NCBI GenBank assembly: GCA_027422505.1
Contig: JAPQWV010000028.1
Location: 3,200,001 to 3,264,000, forward strand
Reading direction: 5' to 3'
DNA: 64,000 nucleotides
Origin: Craterostigma plantagineum
Lineage: Eukaryota > Streptophyta > Magnoliopsida > Lamiales > Linderniaceae
Shown here: piece after piece, positions 23,055 through 34,855 of the stretch
Numbering within the stretch: position 1 is the stretch's first letter
How the letters are laid out: the number at the start of each line of letters is the position of its first letter
Program-made: the position numbers and the translations under genes
The notes under the pieces: generated by a model
The model's database searches: none
Told to the model about the DNA's origin: nothing
What the model saw: only the letters and a program-made list of their open reading frames with translations

Positions 23055-23400
23055 AATACTATTTGTAATTGTGCTTAATTTCATTAGTTGTCCTTGTAAT
23101 TAGGGGCATTTTGTATAGTAGTCCTTAGATTAGGACTAGTTTGATATTTATACCAAGTTTGTTTGGTATAAATACTAGTAAATCAATTGAGCTTAATAGA
23201 GAAAGTTTTGAGAATGGATCCGAAGGGCTTGCAATTTGATTTCTAGAGAGAGAAACAACAGTAACTTTCTCACTCTACTCGAATTCTCTCTCTTGTTCTT
23301 CATTTGAGTTTTTCGATCGAATTCAATTGCTTATCTAAACAATCGAATTACTATGAATTCTAGCCTAGGATCGTAGAGTTGTTAATCATAGGACCTAACA
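23050..23400 (+). repeat. S1 3' LTR
   Basis: 351 bp, TGTAGAATACT to GGACCTAACA, followed by the AGGGC duplication (23401-23405). It carries the palindromic TATA at 23145-23174. Confidence 0.95.
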
Positions 23401-23417
23401 AGGGCATATTCCTAACA
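23401..23417 (-). repeat. Tip of the C1 LTR split off by S1
   Basis: On the minus strand this reads TGTTAGGAATATGCCCT, the LTR start. It rejoins 6021-7466 when S1 and one AGGGC are removed. Confidence 0.85.
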
Positions 23418-23695
23418 ATCTCCCACTTGCACTCAAGCCATGCGCTGCAGTATCTAATACCCATCTTTTCGAGATGTCTAGCCAGCACTGCCTGTGATAG
23501 AGGCTTGGTGAACGGGTTGGCCACGTTTTCTGCGGTCGCAATCTTCTGCACGGCTATGTAGCCATCCTCAACGAATCCACGTAACACGTGGTACTTTCTT
23601 TCTATATGTTTGGACCTGCTGTGAGATCTCGGTTCTTTCGCCTAAGCGATAGCGCCAGTATTGTCACACCACAATGGCAAATCTGCTACAGAAAC
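23418..23695 (-). pseudogene. pol: C1 Copia pol 3' end (RNase H) and polypurine tract
   Basis: On the minus strand, LPLWCDN, SHSRSKHIERKYHV and VQKIATAENVANPFTKPLSQ are the C-terminal RNase H of a Copia polyprotein, followed by CAAGTGGGAGAT, the polypurine tract at the LTR border. A TAG interrupts it near 23645. S2 has been inserted into this gene at 23696, next to GAAAC (23691-23695). Its closest relative in the window is C2 (42570-43000). The rest of C1 lies outside the window, beyond S2 and S3. Confidence 0.85.
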
Positions 23696-24045
23696 TGTTA
23701 GGTCCTCTATTAATCAACTCAACGATCCTAGGCATGAATTCTAAGGTAATCGATTAGAATTGTATAAATTGTTTCAGTCGAAAACCTTTCTATGAAGAAC
23801 ACGAGAGAGAATCTTTTAGTGTGAGAAAGTCCTTTGCTGTTTTTCTCTCTAGAATTGAAAATGCAAGCCTTTCAGATCAAATTCAATGACTTTCTCTATT
23901 CATTTCGAATGTGTACATGAGTATTTATGCCAAACAGACTTGGTATAAATACAACTTAGTCTTAACCTATGGACTAATACAAAAAAGCCCCTAATTACAA
24001 GGATAGCTAATAAAATCAAAGCATAATTACAAAGCATATTCTACA
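23696..24045 (-). repeat. S2 3' LTR
   Basis: 350 bp; minus strand TGTAGAATATGC...GGACCTAACA, matching the S1 LTRs in both termini and in the TATA palindrome (23932-23961, one G-T mismatch in the arms). Confidence 0.93.
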
Positions 24046-27000
24046 ATCTCCCCCTTTGTGCTTTATTGCCCTTCTGCTCTGTTTGTCGGACATAGAACGA
24101 CCTGCGCAAGCCTAGCGCATGCTCATAATGCCTAATAGTGTCCCTTAGCTCTATCAGCTCCTCAATGGCTTCAAGTATCTTAGTCAGATATGGTTTCTCT
24201 CTTATTCTTTCCGATCGGGTAGCCTGATATCTTCATTGATTTCTTCCAATCTCCTCTTGATGTTCCTCCTGATAAGCTTGAGCGTCCCATCGCATAATTT
24301 GTAAACCTCAGTCGTTAGCATCAGTATGGTCTTCTCAGCAACTGTGTTGTGGTAAATAATTGCTAAGACTGGGTCCAAGGACATGTGATTGACGGAAAGC
24401 CCTTCAATCTCAGGACCTTTCAAGCGCGGAGCTGTCATGCTGACCTTCTTCATGTTGCTCTCCATAGCCATCTGAAGGTCATGTGCGGCGAAGTACTTGA
24501 CTTGGCGCACCATGAACCTGTTGAGTCCCTCGAGCCCTTCTTTCTTAACATAGCCTTGAGGATCCTTGTACTTTCCACATACATCTGGAAAAGATGATAG
24601 ATCTCGTGGGCTGGCAGGTACGTTAGATAGCTCTCATCTCTCTCTTCTCGAGTTCTGTTTGTCCGCTCGATAATGTAAAATGGAGTTGAAAATTTTCCTT
24701 GTGAATGGTAGACTCCGAGCAGCTGGTAGATTGGAGGTAGATTCTTGAAATGACCCCTCAGCTGACTTTTAAGAAGTCCCAGCCTCCAATCGGGTCTGAG
24801 TTGGGTCAGCCTGTATAGGTAGTCCATCAATCTTTGCTGATCCCAATGAGAGATACCTCTCAGCTTGAACTCGTTCACCTTGTGGTCAATGTCGGAGGGG
24901 TGTCCACTAGTTGTGTAATCAACTCTAAAAGCCTTTGGGGAATCTAAATTGTAGTCCTCGCCTTCCTGAAGTTCTTCTTCTTCATGAGAACTAGGTCGAC
25001 CGAAGCATGTCTTAGAAAATGGCAAACAACCTTGAGCCTTTGTGTGGATCGACTTCACGTCTTGATGTCCCCGATTGGTTCGGAGCGGTTGAGCTTGAGG
25101 TTACTACTGTTTCTTCTAGTGCCAAGAGCATTTCCGCATCTGTTTCTTCTTATGGAAGTAGTGGTGGTCGTTTTTGGTGGTGTAGGCGGAGGTGTCCTTA
25201 AGGTAGGTGGTTTGAAGTGGGCTAGAGTTTGGGTGGGTGCGTGGTGGTTTTGGTTTGGGTTTGTGAGCGAATTATGGGTCGTGAGGTATCAGCAGCTCCG
25301 GTACTTGTCTGTGCCGAGCCCGCGCCTTGTCCTTGTTCGTGCCCTTGGCCACTTGTTGATGTCCTTGGCCTCTTCTCCCCCTCAAGGAGATCCTAATCGT
25401 CAGGGTCGTCATGTCGACGTTTGGAGTGGGAGCCTTGACCGTGGCAAGTTTGTGTAGGTGGGTCAGGACGATCAATAAGACACCTGGAGAGATCTTCTTC
25501 TTGAGGAGTCCGGTAGGGAAGTCCAAAGAGTCGGGCAACGAGAATTGTGTGGAGCTCGCAGATGGGTACGGTGTATGGGTTGATTAGTATGGGTGATTGG
25601 ATGGGTGGGTCCGTGAGGATGGGTTGTGTGGGTGTGAGGTTAAGGTGTGAGGTTTGTCCGGACGGAGTTGCCTTAGAGACTGGTGCCTTCCCGTTATCCC
25701 GTCGGGAAGTCTCTATGGCAGCGTGAAATCTCACCATAAATCGTTCTTCAAACTGAGACAGTGTGGAGGAGAGAGCTGCTTGTAGTCGTGCTTCCGTCAC
25801 GAACGGTGTGAACACCTCTGGTTGGCGTTCCACTGTCGCAACATCAGAGAGGGTCCCTAACGTGCCACCTTGAGTAGGACTTAGGATTCTAGGTCGACTG
25901 ATGTCGCCTGTTGACAACCCAAGAGTGAACACCGTCTCACTGGGCTGGCTCGTCATAACTTGAGGTTGTGATGGTTCGAGACTTCCATCCAATCCTTGAA
26001 TTGAATCTAAAAGATTTGCATCTATGGATGTTGTTGCAAGTATTGATTGAACTTGTGTGTCAGACAGTTGTGATGGGCCGGTAGTAGTACGAATCTGAGT
26101 CTCGGCCTCACTTGACACAAGAGTTTTCGTGCTGCGGCTCAAGAAATGGGCGATAAAGGGTCCTCAGCACGTGGAGTGAGAATCAGCGTCGCGTCTGACG
26201 TGGTGGTAACAACAGCAGTGTCGACGGGCTCAGTTGATAGGAGTCGTGCCTAGGGAACCCGTCTGACCAATTGAATTTCCTCATCTGATGCCGTGGCTTC
26301 GGAAGAGGTAGTCGTGTGATGAGATGGTTCGCGTTCAGCTTCCTCACGGGTTGGTGCTGTCGATGGAGGCTCGTCGGGTGTGATCGTGGAGATAAGATCC
26401 TCTATCTCAGGAGTAGTTGCCTGTTGAAGGGGACTGTGCCTCGTTTTCGCTCCGAGCAATGCTTCATTTATTAGAACCTCCTCAATTGGCTCTTGAAGTA
26501 TGCTTATAATTACGGGCTGTTCAATATCAAGTTCTTGGGTGACCTAGTCAATCATTGATGGTCAAGTCCTTGAGTTGAGTCCTCCACTTCGAGTTCCTCG
26601 GCTACTTCATCAATCAATGCAGCCTCGGGACTTTGATGTTGTTGAGAGCTAACGTTGAAGTCTGTCGGGGGCCCTCGGATCATCGCTTCTGTGAGATGAT
26701 TCTCCCGACAGTACAGACTGTACACGTCTTCCGCGGGCAAGACGTAGTAGTTCTAATGGAACTGGCATCGGTTGGAGCTGGTGAGCTTCGGATGGCGGGA
26801 TAATTTGAGCTTGGGCGTTTGGTAGTGTACACTAGGAGGAAATCTTGGAATATCCTCGTGTATCTCCATGAAATGGGCAATGAGAACAGAAAAACCACCT
26901 AGCGTACAACAGATTCTTCGACTTCTTGCCGGACCTGTTCAGCAAGATCATTCCAGATCAGCTGCGCTACAACGTAGTTCCGTGAGAACACGATGCCGTG

Positions 27001-28475
27001 GAATATACGAAGAATATTGCCGTTGCCCTTGTCAAATCATGCGTGATTTGGCGAGAGACACCTGTTGACGATCCCAAATAGTGTCTTCCATGGATGAGGG
27101 ACGCCGTTGCTCTGAACTTGTGCAAGTTTGATAAGCGGCTGTCGATGTAACATCCCGTCCCATATCGGATGTCACTGTAGCATCGGTCCCTACCGGGACT
27201 AGTGGGGTTGGGGCCACCACACTCCGAATGATAGTCTGGCCCCACTGTATAACTATTTAACCTTTCAGCGTGCTTCGTGCACTCCCTCATACGCACCCTG
27301 AGAAACTTTCCAAGGGGTCCCCCATCCCAAGATTGCCCCAAGTCAAGCACGCTTAACTTCGGAGTTTCTATAGATCGACTCCCGAAAAGATAGGTCGACC
27401 TTGGTGATATGAGTAGTACTATCAATTATCTTATACGATTCTTAGCCTGACACACCCATACGTTGCTGGTCTCAGGATCCGCTCTCATTCGGGTGTCGGA
27501 TAGGTTCGTTCATGTACCCCTTCGTCTAGAAGCCTGCCAGAAGCCGCTCCTTGTCCGTGCACCTCTCTAGCACCAGCGATCACTCCCTGCCCTCATCGTC
27601 CCCTGGCGTCACATGTCCACCAGCTTCCGCCTGGTTCGTCCCCGAACCAGCACCGTACCGCGAGAGGTTGTGCTTTGATACCACCAGTAACATCCCGTCG
27701 CAAACCGGGTGTCACTGTAGCATCAGTCCCTACCGGGACCAGTGGGGTTGGGCTCACCACATTCCGACTGATAGTCTGGCCCCACTGTATCACCATTTAA
27801 CCTTTCAGCGTGCTTCGTCCACTCGCTCACACGCACCCTGAGAAACTTCCCAAGGGGTCACCCATCCCTAGATTGTCCCAAGTCAAGCACGATTAACTTC
27901 GGAGTTTCTATAGATGGACTTTCGAAAAGGTAGGTCGACCTTGGTGATATAAGTAGTACTATCAATTCTCTTTTATAGTGACACGGCTATACGTTGCCAG
28001 TCTCAGGATCCCTTCTCGTTCGGGTGTCGGATCGGCTGGTTCATTTACCCCTTCGCCTAGAAGCCCGCCAGGAGCCGCTCCTTGTCCGTGCACCTCTCTG
28101 GCACCGGCGATCACTCCCCGCCCTCATCGGCCCCAGGCGTCACAGTCGATATCCCATTTGTAGAAAATCCCGCACCATTTCAGCATCCGTAGGCATCGGG
28201 TCGTATTCGTGGCTGAAAGGTAGATCCAAGATCATTGCAAAATGGTTATTGTTCAAACTGATCATCCCGAGTATCGAGGTGAATTGGTTAGTTCTATTAT
28301 CCACGTAAGTGCATGCCACTGTAAGTGCATGCCATAGGGGATGGCCTTGAAGTATGGACACGATGATCTCGTCTGGACGCCGAAAGGTTGTCAGATCGAG
28401 CTGATAATTGGTGTCCTGTAGGTCTTTGTATTGAGTTCGTTCATATATGTGATTGTAGGTCGGATAATGAGCCAT
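24041..28475 (-). pseudogene. S2 third ORF (broken; interrupted by a TRIM)
   Basis: The minus strand opens at ATG 28475 with NYQLDLTTFRRPDEIIVSIL and GHPLWHALTV as in S1. It then meets the nested Cassandra-like element (27146-28144) at the point where S1 has YQPQLTKLAQVQ. Further pieces at 26142-25393, 25058-24450 and 24513-24202 correspond to the S1 middle and C-terminal parts (ELRGISHWDQQRLMDYL, RQVKYFAAHDLQMAMESNM). Several frameshifts and stops are present. The C-terminus again reads QRGRL with its stop in the LTR. No function can remain. Confidence 0.85.
27146..28144 (-). mobile_element. Cassandra-like TRIM with 5S-bearing LTRs, two LTRs, 999 bp
   Basis: Left LTR is 27146-27613 (468 bp) and right LTR 27687-28144 (458 bp); the interior is only 73 bp. 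The minus-strand interior holds a primer site TGGTGGTATCAAAGCA (tRNA-iMet type, 27671-27686) next to the 5' LTR and a purine-rich stretch before the 3' LTR. It cannot encode protein, so it depends on helpers. Duplication GTCGA (27141-27145 and 28145-28149) is intact, and removing the element restores the S2 third-ORF sequence. Each LTR has the 5S-derived A and C boxes on the element's own strand. Confidence 0.92.
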
Positions 28476-28807
28476 CGGAAAAATAAGAAATAAGAAAAAC
28501 TCATTAGTTCAATTTTAAATTGGAGTTGAAAATTACTTTATCAAACCATAATATTCGAACAATTTATATTATGTTTGATAGAAATGTAAGATGTATTTTG
28601 CACATAGGACATACAAAGTGAACAAATATGATGGTATTTAATACATTTTCGAAAGTTGCATATGAGACATATAAGAGGTCTATCGAAAATTTTCTAAGTG
28701 TTGGACGCCAATTTTCTAGTTATTCTAATTATTCTCTCCGTTGACTTTTTCGATCAAAAATTTAATTCACTGATTTTCCTCTACAGTGATAATGACTTAG
28801 AGAATTT
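28476..28807 (-). other. S2 predicted intron, 3' part
   Basis: This lies just upstream of the S2 third-ORF ATG. It matches S3 60550-60930 in order, including AAATTTTCTAAGTGTT. C2 is inserted at 28808. The acceptor has CCG instead of CAG before the ATG. Confidence 0.55.
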
Positions 28808-30072
28808 TGTTGGGAATCCCCGAGGGTCCCCAAACCCACGTTCCTTGAACGGCGAAATTTTAAAATTTACGGGGTTCCCCGCCTGTCCAAGATCGCTCGG
28901 TTACAAACACAAGAAAGTAATGACGTAAAGAAATAAGGGATCAGCCATGATACCTCGTCGAAACCTCTTGGCGATGGCTAGCTTCGAACCCTTCGAATCC
29001 CCGAGGCGTAGTGCCCCTCTCCTACGCCAAAAGCACACGAACGAGACTCCTTCTTTGCACAAGATCGTCACGCAGGCACCTCACGAACGTCGCAGCTGTT
29101 CTTGCAAGTGTGGCTATGCCAAGAACGAGCTACTTGCTGCCCCCGAGAGAGAGAGTGCGAGAGAGAAAGTGATGAGAGGAGAAAACTCTTAGTTTTTCCT
29201 CTCTTGAACTCAAGTTTCGAAAATTAGATTCTTCTCTCCTTTAGGATCTCAAATATCCTTAATTATACCACTTAGGATTGACCAAAAATAGGTTGAGGTG
29301 GTAGGAGAAAAATCCTCACACCTCCCCATTTTACCAAGTCTTCGTTTTACCAAGTAACGAATTCAAAATTGAAACTTTAAATTTAATTAAATATCCAATA
29401 TCTTAATTAATTAAAATACCATATTTAGTATTTTAAATATATAATATCCAATATAAATATACTTAATTTCGAAATTTTATATAACGAAATTCGAAACTTA
29501 TATATATATATATTATATATATATATATACGATATATATTATTTAATTCCAAATTAAACAATATTATTTCTCTAAGACAATAATAAAGATTTAAATTTAA
29601 TTAAATCATGTACTAAATATTCAATATCCAATATTTTATTTCAAAAATATCTCGTGAGGTGAAAATATCATTTTACCCCTCACTAGTCAAACTTAGTATT
29701 TTCGGCCGATCAGAGTTTTGGCCAAGCCCCAAACCCTAATATCTCAATCTAGGACCTAGCCTTATCTCTCTCCCTCTCTCTGATGATGACGTTGTGTCGG
29801 TTGCCCTTTTTAAGCCCGACTCTCTTGGTTCGTCTCAACCGGCCTTGGAGGTATCTAGGAGATCGGTATTAACCTAGCCAGCCCCTGTGGTACCGAACAG
29901 ATCGCAAGTTGAGTAGGAATTTGTTCTAATCATAATCCACGAACTGACTTTAGATTTTCGTCATACGTATAAACCCTTTACGTTTGTCCCGGTCGAGTGA
30001 AAGTCAGCATTGTTAAACTTACAGAACTCGACTCTATGTCGTTTATGTCGGTGAAAATACCCCAACTGCCCT
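28808..30072 (-). repeat. C2 3' LTR, first part
   Basis: This is collinear with 47339-48620 of the right LTR. It is interrupted at the GCCCT target (30068-30072) by Athila and resumes at 41847. AT-rich tracts at 29390-29640 are part of the LTR. Confidence 0.92.
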
Positions 30073-30171
30073 TGATCGCGTGCGTGTACGTTAATAAATT
30101 AAATAAAAGTTCGTGCAAGTACGTCAAGTAATAATTAAAACGAATATGTTATAACTAGCACCACGCGCAAT
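30073..30171 (-). repeat. 99-bp remnant of the Athila 3' LTR
   Basis: It is identical base for base to 36861-36959 and starts at the GCCCT duplication. It ends abruptly where the Tekay integrase sequence begins. Confidence 0.93.
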
Positions 30172-30172
30172 T

Positions 30173-31204
30173 GGCTTGCCGAAGACTGTGAAAGGCCACG
30201 ATGCTATATGGGTCATCGTTGACAGATTGACCAAGTCTGTCCACTTTCTACCAATCAGCTCAACATTTTCCATGGAACTGTACGAAGAATTGTACATCCA
30301 AGAAATAGTACGACTCCATGGAGTTCCAATCTCGATCATTTCCGACCGTGATTCGAGATTCTTATCCAAATTCTGGATGAGTTTACAGAAGGCCATGGGA
30401 ACCAAGTTGTCATTCAGTACTGCCTATCATCCTCAAACGGACGGGCAATCTGAACGAACCATCCAGACACTAGAAGACATGCTAAGAGCCTGCGTACTAG
30501 ATTTCAAAGGAAATTGGAGCCGATACCTCCCTTTGATCGAATTCTCTTACAACAACAGTTACCACTCGACGATCGGAATGGCTGCGTACGAGGCTTTGTA
30601 TGGGCGCAAATGCAGATCCCCAATCCATTGGGATGAAGTGGGAGAACGAGCGATACTAGGTCCCGATCTAGTGCAAGAAATTACCGAAGTCATTGCTCAG
30701 ATACGAGAACGGATGAAAACAGCTCAAAGTAGGCAGAAACGTTACGCAGATCAAAAGCGTACGCCCTTGGAATTTGGAGTAAATGAGTTTGTATATCTGA
30801 AACTATCACCCATGAATTCAACGGTTCGGGAAGAAGGGCAAATTGAGCCCGCGATATATAGGACCATTTCGAATCCTTAGGAAAGTTGGCGAAGTGGCGT
30901 ATCAGCTTGATTACCAGCTTCACTAGCTGAAGTGCGCGATGTCTTTTATATATCGACGTTGCGAAAGTACATTGCAGATCCAAGCCACGTATTGAACAAT
31001 GTGGTTCTACACCAACAACTCAAGCCAGATTTAAGCTATGAGGAGAGACCAGTAGATATTCTAATGTATGAGGTAAAGAAACTGCGAAATAGAGAGGTCC
31101 CGTTAGTGAAAGTTCTATGGCAAAATCAGTCCACCGAGGAAGCTACGTGGGAAGGAGAAGACGATATGAGAAATCGCTACCCTGAATTATTTCTCCCTGC
31201 CTGA
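30173..31204 (+). pseudogene. pol: Tekay integrase C-terminal part and chromodomain (broken)
   Basis: It begins in frame at [20 protein letters not shown] with no start codon, so the 5' part was deleted. Integrase core residues include the D of VDRLTK, the D of ISDRDSRF and the E of [22 protein letters not shown] follows, and then a frameshift near 30835 moves out of frame. Another frame carries FYISTLRKYIADPSHVL and, near the end, VPLVKVLWQ and EATWEGEDDMRNRYPELF, the chromodomain of Tekay/Del chromoviruses, which directs integration to heterochromatin. At least one more stop lies near 30925. Not functional. Confidence 0.9.
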
Positions 31205-31238
31205 TTTCGGCGGCAAAATCCCTTTTAAGGGGAGATGA

Positions 31239-33923
31239 TGTAATACCCGAGTCCCGTAAGTAAGCCGGTCAATAAATTTGCATACATATTACATGATTAA
31301 ATGACTGCATATTATGTGTCTACATGATTTGATACAGCGTGCTTTACAATTTGGTATGTGCAAATGTGTTAATTTATGTAGAAATATTAAAGCTTAGAAG
31401 AGTATAGGATAATGTTAAGCTGATTTGTAAACAAAAGGGGAATTCGACTAAGCCTTGGAAATTTTGTTAGCATAAATAAGGCCTAAAACGTGACTAGGAA
31501 AAGTGAAGGTAGGATTATGATATTCGGACCATGTTAAAGTTCCTATTTTAAAGCCCAATTATCAGAGATAACTATTGGTGAGGTTACTTAGGTCCAAGGT
31601 AAGTTACGTAACTTTATGTCCCATCAAATGTTTCTTTGATAACTTAGTACTTATCGAAAATTCATTAATAAGCTAAGATCATTCAATAAGAAAACCTAGG
31701 AGGAAAAGAACAGTTCGATCGAAGGCTGAGAAAAAAGGGAAAACTCACATAGCAATAGTCGAATCCAAGCTTAAGGAAGGTATATTTCTTACCCTAACAA
31801 TTACGTTTTATGTATAAGTCGATAGTGCTAACACTTCAAGAACCTAGGGACTGAAGGCATAACAAGGAGATTTGGATTTAGGACGTATCACTTTCCTAGT
31901 TAGGAATAGCTTTCAAAGAGAATATGATTTTTATGATTATTCTCAGTTTAGGGTTTCGAACATTAATTATACTAACATGATTTTTTTAGATTGATGAATG
32001 TTATGGCTGGAAAGATTCGTATGATAGGAAAACAGATTATGAAAAAGAAGGCAGGTTGAACTAACGTTGATCGAATGTAACAAATTTCATGAGTAATCGG
32101 GCAAATGGAAATAATGACCTAGGGTTTCGGCCGAAACTGGAAATCCAAATGATCCGATCGGCCGATTTGAGGAATTAAGTAAACTCGGCGATTTGACCTT
32201 TAAGACGCCTACAATCGGGCGATTCAACATCACCCAAAATAACTCGGCGAAAGTGAGGGTTTTATACAAAGAATCGACTGATTTAAAGAATTAATGGAAC
32301 TCGGCGATTTCTACTTCTAAGTACCCCAAATCGGGCGATTTGAGCATCCACCAATAAAATAACTAGGTGATGAGAAACTCGGCGATTTATCTCCAATCTG
32401 GCGAAGCTATCTAGCTATGCAACAAATCGGGCGATCTTGTGCCTTGGAGAAGTCGGGCAAAACTAGGTTAAAGGGAGAACAAATCGTGTGATGAGGTGAT
32501 GACGTAAATATGCGGCGAAAGTGGACTTCAATCGGTCGATTTGGAGGCCAGATGAAATCAGGCGATTATGCTTACAGAAACGGGCGAGTTGAAATAAAAA
32601 GCACAAGCCATGTTTAATCGGGCGAAGCCACATAACTCATACAATCGGGCGATCCTTCTTGAAGCCATGCGAGGGTTCGATCCAAATTTAAAACATAACT
32701 AATAAATGATTTGATAAAGATTAGATAACCCTAACCCCGACTTAACCTAGACTAGAAATTGGAACCTCGGATTGTAGCAATTAATTAGAGACAAAATAAA
32801 TTAGTTCAACGTAAGTACCTAATTGAGACATGAAACTAACACTATGATATCTTTGTCTAAGGGTCGAGAAAGAAGGACGTTTCAAGGCAGTAAATTACGT
32901 AAGCTTGGACGACAGGTAAGTGGAAGTCCCAACTACAACACATAACTGTATGTGCATGAAACTATGTGTTATGTGCTTCTATGATATTGTGTAACTTCCT
33001 ACGTGAATTATTTACGTTACATGATATGATCATATACACGCACGTTTAGTACTAAAGGCATGATATGAGAGCGTGCATGATACACGATCGCCTGAGAACG
33101 ATAGATATTCGCCGATATGGGCGTCTGATGTCGACTCACAGTTGAGTCACGGCTCTTCTATGATACCATGGTGACGTCGTATGTCGTTACCGTCAAGACA
33201 TGACATGTTCAAGGCAAGACATGATTCTGGGGCTAATGCCCTCATGGCGAAACGTGGAACCTGGAGGATGCGAGCTGAGGGATTAAGCGATACCGAGGGT
33301 ACCTCTGGTGTTGGCAACCTCAGAATAGGCTAACAGTGTGAAACGTCCGCGTAGCGTATGAAACCACCTTGGGACAGAAAAGGAGCCTGCGGGTTAGCCT
33401 CCCATGAGTGGGTATTGCCACTTATGTATTTATTTATCCCTTTTGGATCTGAGCTCCATAATGGTGCATAGCAAGATAGCCGAGGGCCCTACATGACAAG
33501 ACAAGGCAAGGAAAAATATAAGGTCTAGGAGGCATTGGCACGGATGCCTATGCTAATTAGGACACGTGCATGGCATGCATGGCTTTCACTTACTGAGCTT
33601 TATAAGCTCATTCCACGTATTTATGTGTTGTAGGTTCACGGGATCACAGTACGTGAACTTTATGATGGCGAGGCCTATTTTTGAAGTTTCCGGAGGACTT
33701 TTGAGGTGGCGGTGTGTACATGGATGCGACCTGAGTGGCGGGCCGGTAGAGTAGTTTTGAACACGCATGCGCACTCACCTATGTATTTTTGTAATATACA
33801 GAACGCTTCCTTTATGTAAAAGGAAAAATTTTGTACGCATTTTCGTAGTCATTACTTCCTTAAATCACATGCAGTCACTTAAATTAGTAGTAAGAATGGG
33901 TGGTAGAAGTCAGGGGCGCCACA
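31239..33923 (+). repeat. Tekay 3' LTR
   Basis: 2,685 bp from TGTAATACCCGAG to GGGCGCCACA. It carries a CG-rich dispersed repeat block (32090-32670). Small ORFs inside are not genes. Confidence 0.82.
32090..32670. repeat. Degenerate minisatellite AATCGGGCGAT / CTCGGCGATTT
   Basis: Around twenty matches to TCGGGCGA or CTCGGCGATTT occur in about 580 bp at irregular 20-45 base spacing, set in otherwise ordinary sequence. It lies in the U3-side part of the Tekay LTR. Confidence 0.8.
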
Positions 33924-34855
33924 GTCGGGTAGCGGCTTCAATTATAGGACCGGTTGCTCCTCGACCGAGCTCTTTTCCTTATCCTATTCGCTGCTTTTTT
34001 CGACGGTCGTCGTGGGCTCGTCAAACTCCTCCTCGCACTCGTCGATCACCATAATCATCCTCGTATCCTCCTCCTCAAAAACCTGCGAGACCTTGCACAG
34101 AGAAGAGAAAATCGTGCTCAAAACCATCTAGGTAATAACACTTATCATCATGCTCATTACTCTTTTTCACCGAATCAGCCATATTGAACGTAGCTTTCTC
34201 GCCATCTATCGTCAAAGTCAACGTCACATTCCTAACATCTATCATAGTCTCGCATGTAGCTAAAAATTGTCTACCTAGAATCAATGGGGCATTATCATCT
34301 TCCTCCATGTCTAAGATAACGAAATCAGCAGGAATCACGAACTTATCTACTTTAACTAGGACGTCCTCGATAACACCTAGAGGGTAGTTTAATGACCTAT
34401 CAGCTAATTGGAGGCTCATCCTAGTGGGTCGTGGTTCGCCTAAACCTAAATGCTTAAACATTGAATACGGCATCAAATTAATGCTAGCTCCTAGATCAGC
34501 TAAAGCACGTTCAACTACTAAATCACCTATAAGATAGGGAATAGTAAAACTCTCTGGGTCCTTGAGTTTCTTCGGCATCTTGCTCTGGAGTATCGCCGAA
34601 CACTCCCCTCGTAGGCATACTGTAGAGACGTGTTCGAGCTTCCTTCGATTCGTAAGCAAGTCCTTCAGGAACTTAGCGAAAGGGGATCTGCGTAATAGCT
34701 TCGGCAAACGGCAAGTTAATATGTAATTGTTTATTCATAAATTTACAGAACTGCGCCTAGTCTCAGTACTTCTTCAATCGAGCTTGATAGGGTATCTTTG
34801 GCTGGTACGGCTTCACTGGTGGTCGCATAATCTCCTTAGATTTTTCTTTTTCAGG
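33924..34855 (-). pseudogene. pol: Athila protease and start of pol (broken)
   Basis: The minus strand carries FLKDLLTNRRKLEH, ECSAILQSKMPKKLKDPESF, ALADLGASINLMPYSMFKHL, VKVDKFVIPADFVILDMEED and APLILGRQFLATCETMIDVR. This is the Athila-type aspartic protease; the active-site segment reads DLGAS. A long ORF spans 34707-34075, followed by an acidic linker (EEEED and VIDECEEEFDE) before the Tekay junction at 33924. Upstream, 34727-34855 is shifted in frame but shows KLHINLPFAEAI-like sequence. RT, RNase H and integrase are absent. Confidence 0.85.

Larger units (their letters stand above)
7467..23400 (+). mobile_element. S1: complete SIRE-clade Copia retrotransposon with third ORF
   Basis: The element is 15,934 bp with LTRs of 345 and 351 bp (TGTAGAATACT...CCTAACA), an initiator-tRNA-Met primer site, gag, PR-IN-RT-RNase H order, a 4.3-kb non-coding block, a 1,163-codon third ORF and a polypurine tract. 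Five-base duplication AGGGC flanks it. The RNase H/IN sequence style (LLWM..LRDYG, HSRTKHIDIR.HF) is that of the SIRE lineage as I know it, whose members often carry an extra ORF after pol. All ORFs are broken. One Cassandra-type solo LTR is nested at 15638-16106. Confidence 0.9.
30172..33923 (+). mobile_element. 3' half of a Tekay/Del-type Gypsy chromovirus
   Basis: It contains part of integrase, a chromodomain, polypurine tract AAGGGGAGATGA (31227-31238) and an LTR (31239-33923). The 5' LTR, gag, protease, RT and most of integrase are missing. It lies inside Athila, in opposite orientation. Confidence 0.88.

Noticed and set aside
32090..32670. CRISPR-like spaced repeats
   Set aside because: Repeats are 8-11 bases and degenerate, spacing is irregular, and the setting is a plant LTR.
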